Source: Candidatus Zhuqueibacterota bacterium
GTDB lineage: Bacteria; Zhuqueibacterota; Zhuqueibacteria; Oceanimicrobiales; Oceanimicrobiaceae
Length of the DNA: 64,000 nt
Reading direction: 5' to 3'
Assembly (NCBI GenBank): GCA_029262055.1
Contig: JAJDAD010000039.1
Span: forward strand, 1 to 64,000
Shown: positions 53,834-64,000 of the stretch, piece by piece
Layout: each line of letters opens with the position of its first letter
How positions within the stretch are numbered: position 1 is the stretch's first letter
The notes under the pieces: model-generated
Told to the model about the DNA's origin: nothing
The model's input: only the letters and a program-made list of their open reading frames with translations
The model's database searches: none
Program-made: the position numbers and the translations under genes

Positions 53834-55522
53834 ATGAAAAAGCTGATTTGTGCGTCCGTTTTCATGCTTTTGGTCGTATGCTTGCTCATTGTACCGGTAC
53901 AAGTGTATGCGAACGTTTATGCTGCTCAGCTCAAAGCGAGCAATCCGGACGGCTCCGACTTTGACGGCAATTTTTCGGATGGCACCGGCGCGTTGCTGTC
54001 ATTCATTCTGAACGATGCGGCAACCGCGGTCAGTGTTTCCGTCAGGGATTTGGAAACGGGCACAGAAGTCGCGAGCATTACGGCCGGCGCTTTGAGCCGC
54101 GGGAGTAATTCCGTCGAATGGGACGGCACGGGCAGTGCAGCGGGCAGGAGTTATTTTTTTGAGGTGACCGCTGAGCAAGCAAACGCCTCTATCACGGAGT
54201 GGACCGTCTTTTTTGACTCGGGCGACATCGAAATTTTTACGCGCGGGGTCGATGTCGTGCGTGACCAGAGTAGTTCATTGTTCGGGTTGATCTATGCTCC
54301 GAATACTGGAGGTGCGCTGGAAAAAGGGATTACAATTTACAATCCCGATGGTTCCTTTCATGATCCGTTTCTAGTAGCAGCCGATATTTCTGCCGGCGGG
54401 TCCATTGACTGGGGTGGGGGAGCAGATCCCATGTTTGGAGGCGTGCTCGATGATGAAGAACGTTTTTATGTTTCTGCCATCGAAGCGGGTGAGGTCAGGC
54501 GTTTGAACACGGATAATTCGTTAACCACGGTAATCAGCGGACTGGTCAATCCGAAAGGACTGTACATGGTGGGAACCGGTGCAGATCGGGTTCTTTATGT
54601 CTGCGACGATACAACGGTGGTACGGGCAGCCATTGGTAACGATGAGGTGTTCTCCGGAACGGTCGAGTTGATCGGCACTTTCAGCGATGGTTTTCCGAGG
54701 AACATAGCACTTGATGACGAAGGTTCGATGTACGTATCATTTCGAGAAAATAACCAGCTCAACAGCGAGCCCGTCAGTTTGAACAAATACGAGATTTCAG
54801 GCGCTCTTCCTGTCACCGACAATGATGCCTTTTGGTTCATCAATCCAGCACAATCATTTAGGGTTGCCGACCTTTGGGTTGACCACGGCGATCCTGGAGA
54901 TTTACTTGATGATATCTTGTACTATTCCACGCGGGCCGGTGAGGGCACCTTTGACGATGGTGTTTGGAGGGTAGACGATCTCAGTTCTTTTTTTCCAACC
55001 GTGACAAATCTTATCGATGAACGGGATCTATATGGGAATGACGACGGCGCAAACATCCAAGATCGCGCGGCAATAGCCCAGGATGCCGCCGGTAATATCA
55101 TATTGATGGAGAATGCAAACGAGCACGTATTCTTCCTCTCGCCACCCGGCGAAGGAGCCACCAACAGCTTTACGACCAGCAGCCCGGACACCATGACGGT
55201 TGGTCCACCGGTGAGCGTTGGGGATAGGTCCGGCCTGGTACCTGATGGCTTTCGTTTAGGGGCGAATTACCCGAATCCGTTCAACCCGAGCACGACGGTC
55301 ATCTACACTCTGGATGAATCCCGGCAGACGACGCTAACCGTTTTTAACGTTATTGGTGAAGAAATAAGGGGACTTGTGGACGGCGTACAGGTGGCCGGTG
55401 AGCATTCAGTTGTTTGGGATGGAAAAGACAACTTTGGTAATGTGGTCTCTTCCGGTGTTTATCTCCTGGTGCTGAAGTCGGGAGAATTCTCGCAATCGCG
55501 CCGCATGACCTTACTGAAATAG
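53834..55522 (+). CDS. Secreted beta-propeller-like protein with FlgD-like/type IX sorting domain
   Basis: This 562-residue protein has a signal peptide (FMLLVVCLLIVPVQVYA), an N-terminal FlgD-like Ig segment (about 30-115), a long beta-rich region (about 120-460) with NHL/SMP-like features (VNPKGLYMVG, NIALDDEGSMYVSF), and a C-terminal domain of about 85 residues with NYPNPFNPSTTVIYTL, TVFNVIGEEI and SSGVYLLVL. That terminal domain is typical of proteins secreted by the type IX or a related FCB system, or of FlgD-type Ig proteins in these phyla. It has its own promoter and a strong AAGGAGG site. Function unknown; an extracellular or surface location is inferred. Confidence 0.85.
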   Translation: MKKLICASVFMLLVVCLLIVPVQVYANVYAAQLKASNPDGSDFDGNFSDGTGALLSFILNDAATAVSVSVRDLETGTEVASITAGALSRGSNSVEWDGTGSAAGRSYFFEVTAEQANASITEWTVFFDSGDIEIFTRGVDVVRDQSSSLFGLIYAPNTGGALEKGITIYNPDGSFHDPFLVAADISAGGSIDWGGGADPMFGGVLDDEERFYVSAIEAGEVRRLNTDNSLTTVISGLVNPKGLYMVGTGADRVLYVCDDTTVVRAAIGNDEVFSGTVELIGTFSDGFPRNIALDDEGSMYVSFRENNQLNSEPVSLNKYEISGALPVTDNDAFWFINPAQSFRVADLWVDHGDPGDLLDDILYYSTRAGEGTFDDGVWRVDDLSSFFPTVTNLIDERDLYGNDDGANIQDRAAIAQDAAGNIILMENANEHVFFLSPPGEGATNSFTTSSPDTMTVGPPVSVGDRSGLVPDGFRLGANYPNPFNPSTTVIYTLDESRQTTLTVFNVIGEEIRGLVDGVQVAGEHSVVWDGKDNFGNVVSSGVYLLVLKSGEFSQSRRMTLLK

Positions 55523-55532
55523 AGACAAATGC

Positions 55533-55569
55533 GGGGGCTGCGTCAGCACAGGCATTTGACGCAGTCCCC
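55533..55569. terminator. Shared hairpin between convergent genes
   Basis: GGGGGCTGCGTCA (55533-55545) pairs with TGACGCAGTCCCC (55557-55569), a 13-pair stem with one G-U and an 11-base loop, placed between the ends of the secreted protein gene and the REC-PP2C gene. T-runs on both sides are weak. Confidence 0.55.
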
Positions 55570-55659
55570 ATATTACATTAGGCAAAGATTTCATTTGAGT
55601 TTAGGCCTGGCTACGAGGAAATGTCAAAAGTGTAAAGCGCAGACATTGTTGTCGCCGGG

Positions 55660-56880
55660 TCAGGCTTTCGTTTCCATTCCCAACACGGTCACATCATCCC
55701 ACTTGTGTTTCGTACAACTAAACTTTTTTGCCGACTGGGTTAAATGGTGCAGTATAGATACGCAGGACCTGGTATTGACCTCTGTGAGGGCCGCCATGAT
55801 ATGCCCGTCAAAACGCTCACCATCCTTGTTTTCAACTTCGCTGATGCCGTCAGTAAAGAATAGCAGCTTGTCGCCACGGGCCAGAGTTAGGCTTATTTCC
55901 TCGCCCGGTTTAAATTGTACATCATCGGTTATTCCGAGTAGCAATCCATTGGCGGCGATTCGCTCCACATCACCGGAACAAGCCCTGACTGCGAATGGGT
56001 GGGGAACGCCCGCATTGGCCAACCGGCACTGTCCTGATACTGAGTCAATGACAGCAACCAGCGCAGCGACATATAGATTTGCCGGCAGTACTTTGTAGAC
56101 CAGGCCGTTGATTTTGCGCAAGATCTCACCAGGCGTGCATTCGCTGTCTTTAAATGAAAGAATGGCAGATTTGAGCAAACTTGTGATCAGGGCAGCCTGG
56201 ATGCCATGACCGGTAACGTCCGCGATCATAACTGCGAAAGACGAACCGGCCAGTGGTACGACGTCATAGAAATCTCCCCCGATCTCCAGAGCCGGGAGAT
56301 ATTCCGCGTGAATCGAAAAACGACCAACCGATGGCAGAGAGGTCGGCAACAAGCTCTGCTGTACGTTTTTGGCCAACTGCAGCTCTTCATGCAACATTTC
56401 GTTGTGGGCCATCAGCTTATCGCGCTCCAGTAGCAACATGTCGAGCTCGCGCACCTTATCCTCCAGAACGTCCCTCAATATCTTGTTTTGCAAGGCATTG
56501 CGGACGACCAGCAGAAGGTGTCGATTGTCCCAGGGTTTTTCCACATACTGAAACAAACTCACCTGATTGATGGCCTTTATGGCGCTTTCTTTGTCGGCGT
56601 ACCCGGTCAGTAAGATCGATGGCATTTGCGGAAAGAGCTTCTGCACTTCGCTCAGGAACTCAAGGCCATCCATTTCCGGCATCAGAAAATCTGTAATGAC
56701 CAGATCTACCGGCCCCTTGCACAGCCGGGCCAGAGCGTCATGGGGCGACTGGTAGCATTCGATCACATAATCCGTTTCAAGCTGAAAGTGGGCGCTGAGG
56801 GCTGTTGTGATAATCTCCTCATCGTCCAGGACCAGGATAACCGGCTGAGCCCTCCTTGACAAATCGGTGGAATCATTCAC
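55660..56880 (-). CDS. Response regulator with PP2C-type (RsbU/SpoIIE) phosphatase domain
   Basis: This 406-residue protein has an N-terminal receiver (VLDDEEIITTAL; phospho-Asp in ITDFLMPEMDG), a short coiled-coil linker (about 135-175) and a SpoIIE/RsbU-type Ser phosphatase domain (LPALEIGGDFYDV, MIADVTGHGIQAAL, DKLLFFTDGISEVEN). Metal-binding Asp residues (GGDFYD, ADVTGHG, TDGISE) are intact. Such proteins dephosphorylate anti-sigma-antagonists in partner-switching networks; no RsbV/RsbW pair is seen nearby. It follows enolase by 67 bases on the same strand. Confidence 0.93.
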   Translation of the reverse strand: MNDSTDLSRRAQPVILVLDDEEIITTALSAHFQLETDYVIECYQSPHDALARLCKGPVDLVITDFLMPEMDGLEFLSEVQKLFPQMPSILLTGYADKESAIKAINQVSLFQYVEKPWDNRHLLLVVRNALQNKILRDVLEDKVRELDMLLLERDKLMAHNEMLHEELQLAKNVQQSLLPTSLPSVGRFSIHAEYLPALEIGGDFYDVVPLAGSSFAVMIADVTGHGIQAALITSLLKSAILSFKDSECTPGEILRKINGLVYKVLPANLYVAALVAVIDSVSGQCRLANAGVPHPFAVRACSGDVERIAANGLLLGITDDVQFKPGEEISLTLARGDKLLFFTDGISEVENKDGERFDGHIMAALTEVNTRSCVSILHHLTQSAKKFSCTKHKWDDVTVLGMETKA

Positions 56881-56947
56881 GATAGGATTGCCTCACCAGC
56901 TGTGGGTGACAGACCGCCTGGCCGTACTCTGCAGACTGCTGCAAGTC

Positions 56948-58390
<1,443 letters not shown>

Positions 58391-58577
58391 CTAACGTCTG
58401 GCCCGGTTTTGGGAGTTCCATTCAAGAAGAGGTCAAAATAGGTTGCTTCTCTGAGATATGTTGTTTAATTTGGTTGGCAAGAGTCCATTTACCCAAAAAA
58501 GCTCGCCATTTACCCACCACTTAATTTCAAATCTAAAATCTTTATTTCTCAACACTACAAGAAAACCGGAGGTCCTT

Positions 58578-59591
58578 GTGGAAGTAGAAAGCATAAGTAC
58601 TTTAGCAGATAGTCGTTTGAGGGTCAAAACCTCTCTTAAAGATAGTTCGGTACAACAATTTGAGACTGATGTATTCTACGGTTTGACATCAAAGCCCAAG
58701 CGACTATCGCCGAAGTACTTTTATGATGAGGAGGGGTCAAAGCTGTTTGAGGAGATCTGTGACCTGCCGGAATACTATCCGACTCGCACCGAACATTCAA
58801 TCATTGAAGCACGTACCCCGGACATTGCCGAACTGGCTGGCCCTGAAGCTGTCCTGATCGAGTTTGGCAGCGGTAGCTCGACGAAGACACGGGCGATAAT
58901 CGAGGCCTTTCTGGCCCGCTTTGGACGTTTGCACTACATCCCGGTTGACATTTCCAAAACAATGCTTACCGACAGTGCCCATGCTCTGTTGCGCAACTAT
59001 GAAAACCTGCGCGTAACCGGCGTGGTTTCCGACTATGTCACTGCTCTGCAGTTGCTCAATGACCAGAAGATAAAGAACAGGTTCATTATTTTTCTTGGTT
59101 CAAGCATCGGCAACTTCACAAAGAATGAAGCCCGGGATTTTCTCAGACGGGTCAGGGACACGATGCAGCCGAATGATCACTTCCTGCTCGGAATGGACAT
59201 GGTTAAGTCCGAAGAGACGCTGCTTGCTGCCTACGATGATGTCCAGGGAGTAACCGCGGCATTCAACATGAACCTGCTGACACGCATCAACAGAGAGTTG
59301 GGCGGCAGTTTTGACCTGACAAAGTTTCGCCACAAGATCCTGTTCAATCCTGAGGAGAGCAGAATTGAAATGCACCTGGAAAGCACGGTTAAGCAGGAAG
59401 TGGCTATCCATGGCATCAGCCGTACGATCAATTTTGAGCAGGGCGAAACCATCCATACCGAAAACTCTTACAAGTTCTCGAAGGAGCAAATTCGTACGAT
59501 GGTGCAGGCGTCCGGTTTCGAGTTGGAAAAAACATGGTATGATCAAAACGAATGGTTTAGCCTGAATGTGATGAAACCAGCTCCGCGCTGA
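58578..59591 (+). CDS. egtD: L-histidine N-alpha-methyltransferase (EgtD)
   Basis: EgtD trimethylates histidine with S-adenosylmethionine to give hercynine (histidine betaine), the first step of ergothioneine synthesis. The 337-residue protein matches the family: YGLTSKPKRLSPKYFYDEEG, DLPEYYPTRTEHSIIE, the SAM-binding IEFGSGSSTKTR, LGSSIGNF and the substrate-side RIEMHLES segment. The start is GTG at 58578 because GGAGG lies 5 bases upstream; a longer in-frame ATG at 58458 adds a 40-residue extension that is not family-like. No egtB-type sulfoxide synthase is seen in the window. The stop overlaps the following ABC gene (TGATG), so it is coupled to a betaine-type importer. Confidence 0.9.
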   Translation: MEVESISTLADSRLRVKTSLKDSSVQQFETDVFYGLTSKPKRLSPKYFYDEEGSKLFEEICDLPEYYPTRTEHSIIEARTPDIAELAGPEAVLIEFGSGSSTKTRAIIEAFLARFGRLHYIPVDISKTMLTDSAHALLRNYENLRVTGVVSDYVTALQLLNDQKIKNRFIIFLGSSIGNFTKNEARDFLRRVRDTMQPNDHFLLGMDMVKSEETLLAAYDDVQGVTAAFNMNLLTRINRELGGSFDLTKFRHKILFNPEESRIEMHLESTVKQEVAIHGISRTINFEQGETIHTENSYKFSKEQIRTMVQASGFELEKTWYDQNEWFSLNVMKPAPR

Positions 59592-60343
59592 TGAATCCCA
59601 TCGAATTCAACGAGGTTGCAAAGTCCTACCGGCAACATCAGGCGTTAAAAAACATCTCTTTATCGATCCCACCGGACTCGACCACGGCCATTATCGGCCC
59701 CAGCGGCAGCGGCAAATCAACCTGCCTGCAACTCATAAACGGACTTGTCAGGCCCGACCACGGAGAGGTCCAAGTCTTTCAGGAACGTATCGATTATGCA
59801 CAATTGCCAAAATTACGAAGGCGGATTGGGTACGCCGTGCAGGGCACCGGACTTTTCCCGCATCTGACTGTAGCCGGTAACATCTCGCTGCTGGCACAAA
59901 TGGAGGCATGGCCGGTTCCTGTAATCTCTGAGCGGGTGGCGGCCCTGATGGATTTGGTTGACCTGCCGGCGGCCTTTACCGGCAAATATCCGCACGAGTT
60001 GAGCGGCGGCGAGCAACAGCGGGTCGGACTGTGCCGGGCAATGATGCTGGACCCGCCCATCTTTTTGCTCGATGAACCGTTTGGTGCGCTCGACCCCATC
60101 ACGCGTGCTGAAATCCATATGGAATTTGAAAAATTGCAAAAAGCAGCATCCCGGACCATCGTGCTGGTGACGCATGACCTGCGGGAGGCGCTGAAACTTG
60201 CCGACCTGTTGGTGATCCTGAATCGTGGGGAAGTCGCGCAAATCGGAACACCGAAAGATATTCTGCGCGCGCCGGCGAGCGATTTCGTAGGAAAATTCAC
60301 TCACCTGCACCTGGCTGATGACGTTACCGGTCATGATTCGTAA
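59591..60343 (+). CDS. ABC transporter ATP-binding protein, osmoprotectant/betaine type
   Basis: This 250-residue ATPase has Walker A GPSGSGKST, Q-loop, signature LSGGEQQR, Walker B IFLLDEPFGALDP and the H-loop VTHD. Sequence style matches the OpuBA/OpuCA (ProV-like) group, but the C-terminal CBS domains of those proteins are lacking, as in many short OpuA-type ATPases. The ATG overlaps the egtD stop codon. It is followed by a gene for a fused binding protein-permease, so the three form a complete import module. Confidence 0.93.
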   Translation: MNPIEFNEVAKSYRQHQALKNISLSIPPDSTTAIIGPSGSGKSTCLQLINGLVRPDHGEVQVFQERIDYAQLPKLRRRIGYAVQGTGLFPHLTVAGNISLLAQMEAWPVPVISERVAALMDLVDLPAAFTGKYPHELSGGEQQRVGLCRAMMLDPPIFLLDEPFGALDPITRAEIHMEFEKLQKAASRTIVLVTHDLREALKLADLLVILNRGEVAQIGTPKDILRAPASDFVGKFTHLHLADDVTGHDS

Positions 60344-61841
60344 AATAGCCAACCTATTTGTGCTCGGCTGCTGTCTCTGTAACCTGACCGTTGCTTCTGC
60401 CCAGTCGGGGACAATACCCGCCGTTCGGATCGGTTGCAAGCACTTCAACGAAAACTATATCCTCGCCGAAATTATGGCCCAACTCCTGGAAGCGAGCGGG
60501 ATCGAGGTCGACCGCAAGTTTGGACTCGGTGGTACACTCATCTGCTACCAGGCGCTGGTCAACGCCGAAATCGACCTCTACCCGGAATACTCCGGAACCA
60601 TTGAGCAGGCAATCCTGAAGTTGCCGGAGAGGCTTTCCTTTGCGCAATTGCAGTCGAAGCTCGCCAGTGAGCACAATCTGGAGTTACTAGGGACCTTCGG
60701 TTTCAACAATACCTATGCCCTGACAACCCGGGCCCAGTTTGCCGCCGATGAAAATATCGGAAAGATCTCGGACCTGCGCACCAGAGCTGACGTCCGTTAC
60801 GGATTTAGCTACGAGTACATCGAGCGGGGTGACGGCTGGCGGGCCCTGGCAGGCGCCTATGGCCTCTCCGCGACCCCGGTCGGCATGGAGCACTCGCTGT
60901 CCTATCTGGCGCTCAACGATGGCAAAATCGATGTCATGGACGTTTACTCCACGGACGCGGAGATTCTCAAACACAATCTTGTCCTTCTGCAGGACGATTT
61001 GAATTTCTTCCCGATCTATCTGGCCGCGCCGCTAATGCGTGCGCAATTGCACCCCCGTGTCAGCGTGATTCTTGCGCAACTGGAAGACCTGATCGATGAG
61101 GCGGAGATGCAGCGGCTCAATGCTCTGGTTGTGATCGAGGGGAAATCCTTTGCCCAGGCTGCGGACCGCTTTCTGACCGAGCACGGCCTGAAGGATGAAA
61201 CCTCGCCAACATCGGAAAATCGTTGGCGAACGCTCGCGGCTAAGACTCTCACACATTTGATGCTGACCGGTGTTGCTCTTATCCTCGCTGTGCTGGTCGC
61301 CATTCCTGCGGGCATGTATATTTACAAACGCCCATCCATCTCAGGCCCGGTCATCTACATCGCCGGCTTGCTGCAAACCATTCCGTCACTTGCCCTGCTG
61401 GCGCTGATGATTCCTCTGCTGGGAATAGGTGTAAAACCCGCCCTGGTCGCGCTTTTCCTCTACGCGCTGCTGCCGATCTTGCGCAACACATTCACGGCCC
61501 TGATTTCACTCGACCCGGTTTTAAAAAAGGTGGCTGTCGGAATCGGGTTAACCGACTGGCAACGGTTGCGTTACATTGAGTTCCCGCTGGGACTGCCGAC
61601 TATTCTTGCGGGCGTCCGTACGGCTTCCGTGATTCTGATCGGGACGGCAACCATCGCCGCCTTTATCGGCGCCGGTGGACTTGGGGAGTACATCGTGACC
61701 GGGCTATCCCTGAATGATCCGTACTTGATCATGTGGGGAGCCATTCCCGCCGCCCTACTTGCCATTGTGGTGGAGCTGCTTTTTGAGCTGCTGGAACGCC
61801 TGGTTGTGCCGAAGCATCTGCTGCAAAACACGCCTTCCTGA
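60333..61841 (+). CDS. Fused substrate-binding protein and permease of a betaine-type ABC importer
   Basis: This protein of about 502 residues has an N-terminal signal peptide, then an OpuAC-like binding domain (about residues 25-285; RIGCKHFNENYILAE, GGTLICYQALVNAEIDLYPEY, DVMDVYSTDAEIL), and a C-terminal permease with about five or six helices (from residue 305) and an EAA loop (GIGLTDWQRLRYIEFPLGLPT). Fused permease-binding proteins of the Opu/EgtU class are known, usually permease first. Here the order is binding domain first. The short overlap with the ATPase gene and the coupling to egtD suggest that the substrate is a histidine-derived betaine or a related quaternary amine. The substrate is inferred. 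Confidence 0.88.
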   Translation: MIRKIANLFVLGCCLCNLTVASAQSGTIPAVRIGCKHFNENYILAEIMAQLLEASGIEVDRKFGLGGTLICYQALVNAEIDLYPEYSGTIEQAILKLPERLSFAQLQSKLASEHNLELLGTFGFNNTYALTTRAQFAADENIGKISDLRTRADVRYGFSYEYIERGDGWRALAGAYGLSATPVGMEHSLSYLALNDGKIDVMDVYSTDAEILKHNLVLLQDDLNFFPIYLAAPLMRAQLHPRVSVILAQLEDLIDEAEMQRLNALVVIEGKSFAQAADRFLTEHGLKDETSPTSENRWRTLAAKTLTHLMLTGVALILAVLVAIPAGMYIYKRPSISGPVIYIAGLLQTIPSLALLALMIPLLGIGVKPALVALFLYALLPILRNTFTALISLDPVLKKVAVGIGLTDWQRLRYIEFPLGLPTILAGVRTASVILIGTATIAAFIGAGGLGEYIVTGLSLNDPYLIMWGAIPAALLAIVVELLFELLERLVVPKHLLQNTPS

Positions 61842-62045
61842 TTCTACATCCTGGGGTTGCCCCTGATCGAACAACTTCTTCTCCCTGCCTTTATTTTCAC
61901 TGATTTCAGGTCGATGTAGTAGAGATAGAGAACCCACAAAATCACGAAGGTGTGGGCGGTACTAGACTGACGAAAGTCATATTCAGTTCAAGTGAAACTG
62001 CTATTCAGACAACCGGGCAGATACGGTCTGTCCCTGCTTTGCTTT
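61842..62045 (+). other. Intergenic region, no gene
   Basis: These 204 bases separate the ABC permease fusion from the propeller sensor gene. I see no clear promoter or terminator. An in-frame GTG at 61992 could be an alternative start of the next gene. Confidence 0.3.
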
Positions 62046-64000
62046 ATGAAGTCGACATTGGCTATCATGTTGCTGGCCACACTCGCCTCAATATGTCCCG
62101 CGCAAAACCTGCACTTTTCAAACTACTCCACCGGAGATGGGCTGCCGCAATCCCAGATTCATTCAATCATTCAGGACCGGGGTGGCTACCTTTGGTTTGG
62201 GACGGGCAGCGGCGCTGCGCGATTCGATGGCATAGAATTTGAGATTTTTGACCAATCCAATGGTTTGCCACAGTTAGATTTTGTCTATTCTATGTTGGAA
62301 GACCGGGACGGGAATATTTGGTTTGGGACCTTTGGTGCAGGGGTTGTCCGTTTCGATCCGCAGGCCCCTCCGGGCAAGCGCTACACTCATTACGACCGCA
62401 CACGCGGATTTGCAGGCGATCGGGTTTTCGCAATATGTCAGGACCAACAGGGAAGCCTCTGGTTTGGGACAGACAGTTCCCGGGTTATCAAGCTGCAACA
62501 TGGAAAATTCGAAGCCATGCAGCTTGAGCGGCAAGGCGTCACTCAGGAAAACTCGATTCGGGCGATCGCGCAAGGTGCTGCTGGCCATCTTTGGTTCAGT
62601 GTCTATGGCAAAGGGCTGTACAATTTGTCAGATGACAATCTGGTTAAGTATACTGTGGCGGACGGCCTGCCGCACGCGGAGATTTTTTCGGTCATTGTCG
62701 ACACCAAAGACGTGTTATGGCTTGGAAGTCGAAGCGGCCTCACATCTCTCAAGCGAACAGCGTCGGGCGATGTTCTCATCAGGACGTTCACTGTGCAGGA
62801 CGGATTGCCATCCAACACGGTCTACTCGATCGCGCTCGATGATAAGGGAACCATGTGGCTGGGGACCAGAAATGGCGTCAGCAGGTTTGATCAAAATGGT
62901 TTCAAGACCTATCGGGTGGAAAACGGACTGGTCAACAATCGCGTCATCAGTGTCATGGTAGACCGGGAAAACCTGCCGTGGCTGGGTACTGTCGGTGGAA
63001 TCAGCAAGTTGGCGCAGGAGAAGTTTGAGAACTTCACAATGAAGCACGGATTGCCTGAGAACTACATCTCCGCGGTCTATGAAGACTCTAAAGACGATAT
63101 ATGGTTCGGCACGATTGGGCGCGGTATTGGCATTTTGAGAAATGGTCGATTCATACATGATTCCGCCCTTGACAGGATAGAGCATGGAGCTGTTCGCGCA
63201 ATTCTTGAAGACAGTCACGGCAACCATTGGTTTGGCACCCGCTTCGGGTTGGTCAGGCGTTCTCAGAGCGGAGTTGCGGTCTACCGCAAGTCGGACGGAC
63301 TCCCCGGTGAATACATTAGAGACATAGCTCAGGACTCAGAAGGCCGGCTATGGCTTGCCACTGAACACGGTGTATGCTTTTTCAATCCCGGCATCGAGCA
63401 CCCACAGTTTGAAGTCTTTGGTACAACACAAGACATCGGCACGACCTCTGTTTGGGATGTTCTTGTTAGCAAAGACAACACGATTTGGTTTGCGACCAGC
63501 AGCAACGGGGTCTTTCGCCTTGACAGCGCCGGAGTTCGGCAGTTTACAGTGGCGAACGGACTCAGTGACAACAAGGTTTTCTGTGCGACGGAGGACGCTG
63601 GCGGCAATATTTGGTTTGGGACCAAGCGTGGGGCGACGCGCTTTGATGGGGCAGAGTTCACCGTATTGAGTAAAGACGACGGCCTGTCCGACAATTCTGT
63701 TTGGTCAATTCTGGCTGACAAAAAGGGTAACTTCTGGTTTGGCCACAATCGCGGCGTCGACCGATTCGATGGCCAGGCCTGGCAAAATTACAATTCGAAG
63801 AACGGGCTTGTTGGAGACGAGGCAAGCATCCATTCTATGTTGGTAGACCGAAACGATCATGTTTGGATCGGTACCAGCGCCGGTGTCACCAGATATGATC
63901 CGCAAAAAGAGCGTACCTCTACGGTTACTCCGATTGTGCACATAAACAAAATACACACAGCCTCATATACCGGCCCACCGCTGGACAGCCTTGAAATAGA
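62046..64000 (+). CDS. Two-component-regulator-propeller sensor protein (runs off the window)
   Basis: The frame is open from the ATG at 62046 to the end of the window (about 651 codons, no stop). The protein has a signal peptide (LAIMLLATLASICPAQ) and a run of about thirteen Reg_prop blades, each near 40 residues with the pattern DGLPxxxVxSIxxDxxGxxWxGTxxGVxRF (for example DGLPQSQIHSIIQD, NGLVNNRVISVMVD, DGLSDNSVWSILAD). The last residues (TPIVHINKIH) look like the join to a YYY domain. In this family a histidine kinase, or hybrid kinase, or a diguanylate cyclase often follows; its type is out of view. The start could also be the GTG at 61992. It is a larger relative of the propeller gene at 3706. 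Confidence 0.85.
   Translation, partial: MKSTLAIMLLATLASICPAQNLHFSNYSTGDGLPQSQIHSIIQDRGGYLWFGTGSGAARFDGIEFEIFDQSNGLPQLDFVYSMLEDRDGNIWFGTFGAGVVRFDPQAPPGKRYTHYDRTRGFAGDRVFAICQDQQGSLWFGTDSSRVIKLQHGKFEAMQLERQGVTQENSIRAIAQGAAGHLWFSVYGKGLYNLSDDNLVKYTVADGLPHAEIFSVIVDTKDVLWLGSRSGLTSLKRTASGDVLIRTFTVQDGLPSNTVYSIALDDKGTMWLGTRNGVSRFDQNGFKTYRVENGLVNNRVISVMVDRENLPWLGTVGGISKLAQEKFENFTMKHGLPENYISAVYEDSKDDIWFGTIGRGIGILRNGRFIHDSALDRIEHGAVRAILEDSHGNHWFGTRFGLVRRSQSGVAVYRKSDGLPGEYIRDIAQDSEGRLWLATEHGVCFFNPGIEHPQFEVFGTTQDIGTTSVWDVLVSKDNTIWFATSSNGVFRLDSAGVRQFTVANGLSDNKVFCATEDAGGNIWFGTKRGATRFDGAEFTVLSKDDGLSDNSVWSILADKKGNFWFGHNRGVDRFDGQAWQNYNSKNGLVGDEASIHSMLVDRNDHVWIGTSAGVTRYDPQKERTSTVTPIVHINKIHTASYTGPPLDSLEI

Noticed and set aside
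62281-62961. 226-codon plus-strand open frame near the right end
   Set aside because: It is in a different frame from the propeller gene, which stays open from 62046 to the window end and shows many Reg_prop blades.

Overview
The window is a gene-dense bacterial chromosome segment of moderate GC content (judged by eye). It comes from a diderm: it carries an LptD-type outer-membrane protein, ExbB/ExbD/TonB-type proteins, and secreted proteins with signal peptides. A protein with a C-terminal FlgD-like/type IX-type sorting domain, two 'two-component regulator propeller' proteins, paired DUF4097 proteins behind an ECF sigma factor and a YbeY with Asp at the third metal-ligand position together suggest the FCB superphylum or a neighbouring candidate phylum (KSB1 or Calditrichota-like). 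That placement is inference; there is no rRNA gene. I saw no tRNA, CRISPR, insertion sequence or prophage. TTG starts are unusually common, and several promoters read as TTGnnn-N17-TATATT.

Layout. 1-9589: end of a PHP-type tyrosine phosphatase, a BatA-like membrane protein, HflX, a secreted beta-propeller protein, RarA and an LptD-like protein. 9748-12864: ParA, ParB, an M23 peptidase and a bactofilin, a chromosome-segregation and cell-shape group. 12827-19961: a complete F-type ATP synthase operon (two AtpI/AtpZ-like proteins, then B-E-F-H-A-G-D-C). 20134-20673: an unknown gene behind a promoter with an operator-like palindrome. 20948-27116: a chemosensory cluster (CheA-CheW-CheW-REC fusion, CheW, soluble PAS-PAS receptor, CheB, no CheR). 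27592-38188: two large secreted TPR proteins, a small unknown secreted protein, ExbB, two ExbD and a TonB/AgmX-like protein, apparently one operon. 38362-49165: AspRS, a small lipoprotein and a LysM protein behind a consensus promoter, the PhoH/HD-phosphodiesterase/YbeY/CorC block, a GalT-like protein and GlyRS.

49198-53337 lies on the minus strand: an ECF sigma factor, an anti-sigma-like HEAT-repeat membrane protein and two DUF4097 proteins in one overlapping operon, preceded by a predicted pseudokinase. 53338-53833 has no convincing gene, but holds a minus-strand intrinsic terminator with no gene to serve and a promoter for the type-IX-type secreted protein at 53834. A REC-PP2C regulator and enolase follow on the minus strand. 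The right end carries egtD (histidine betaine synthesis) translationally coupled to a betaine-type ABC importer, and a large propeller sensor that runs off the window.

The two most promising systems are (a) the egtD plus ABC importer operon, in which the binding protein is fused N-terminal to the permease, and (b) the Frz-like chemosensory cluster directly upstream of a TPR/ExbB/ExbD/ExbD/AgmX-like envelope machine, an arrangement reminiscent of myxobacterial gliding systems.
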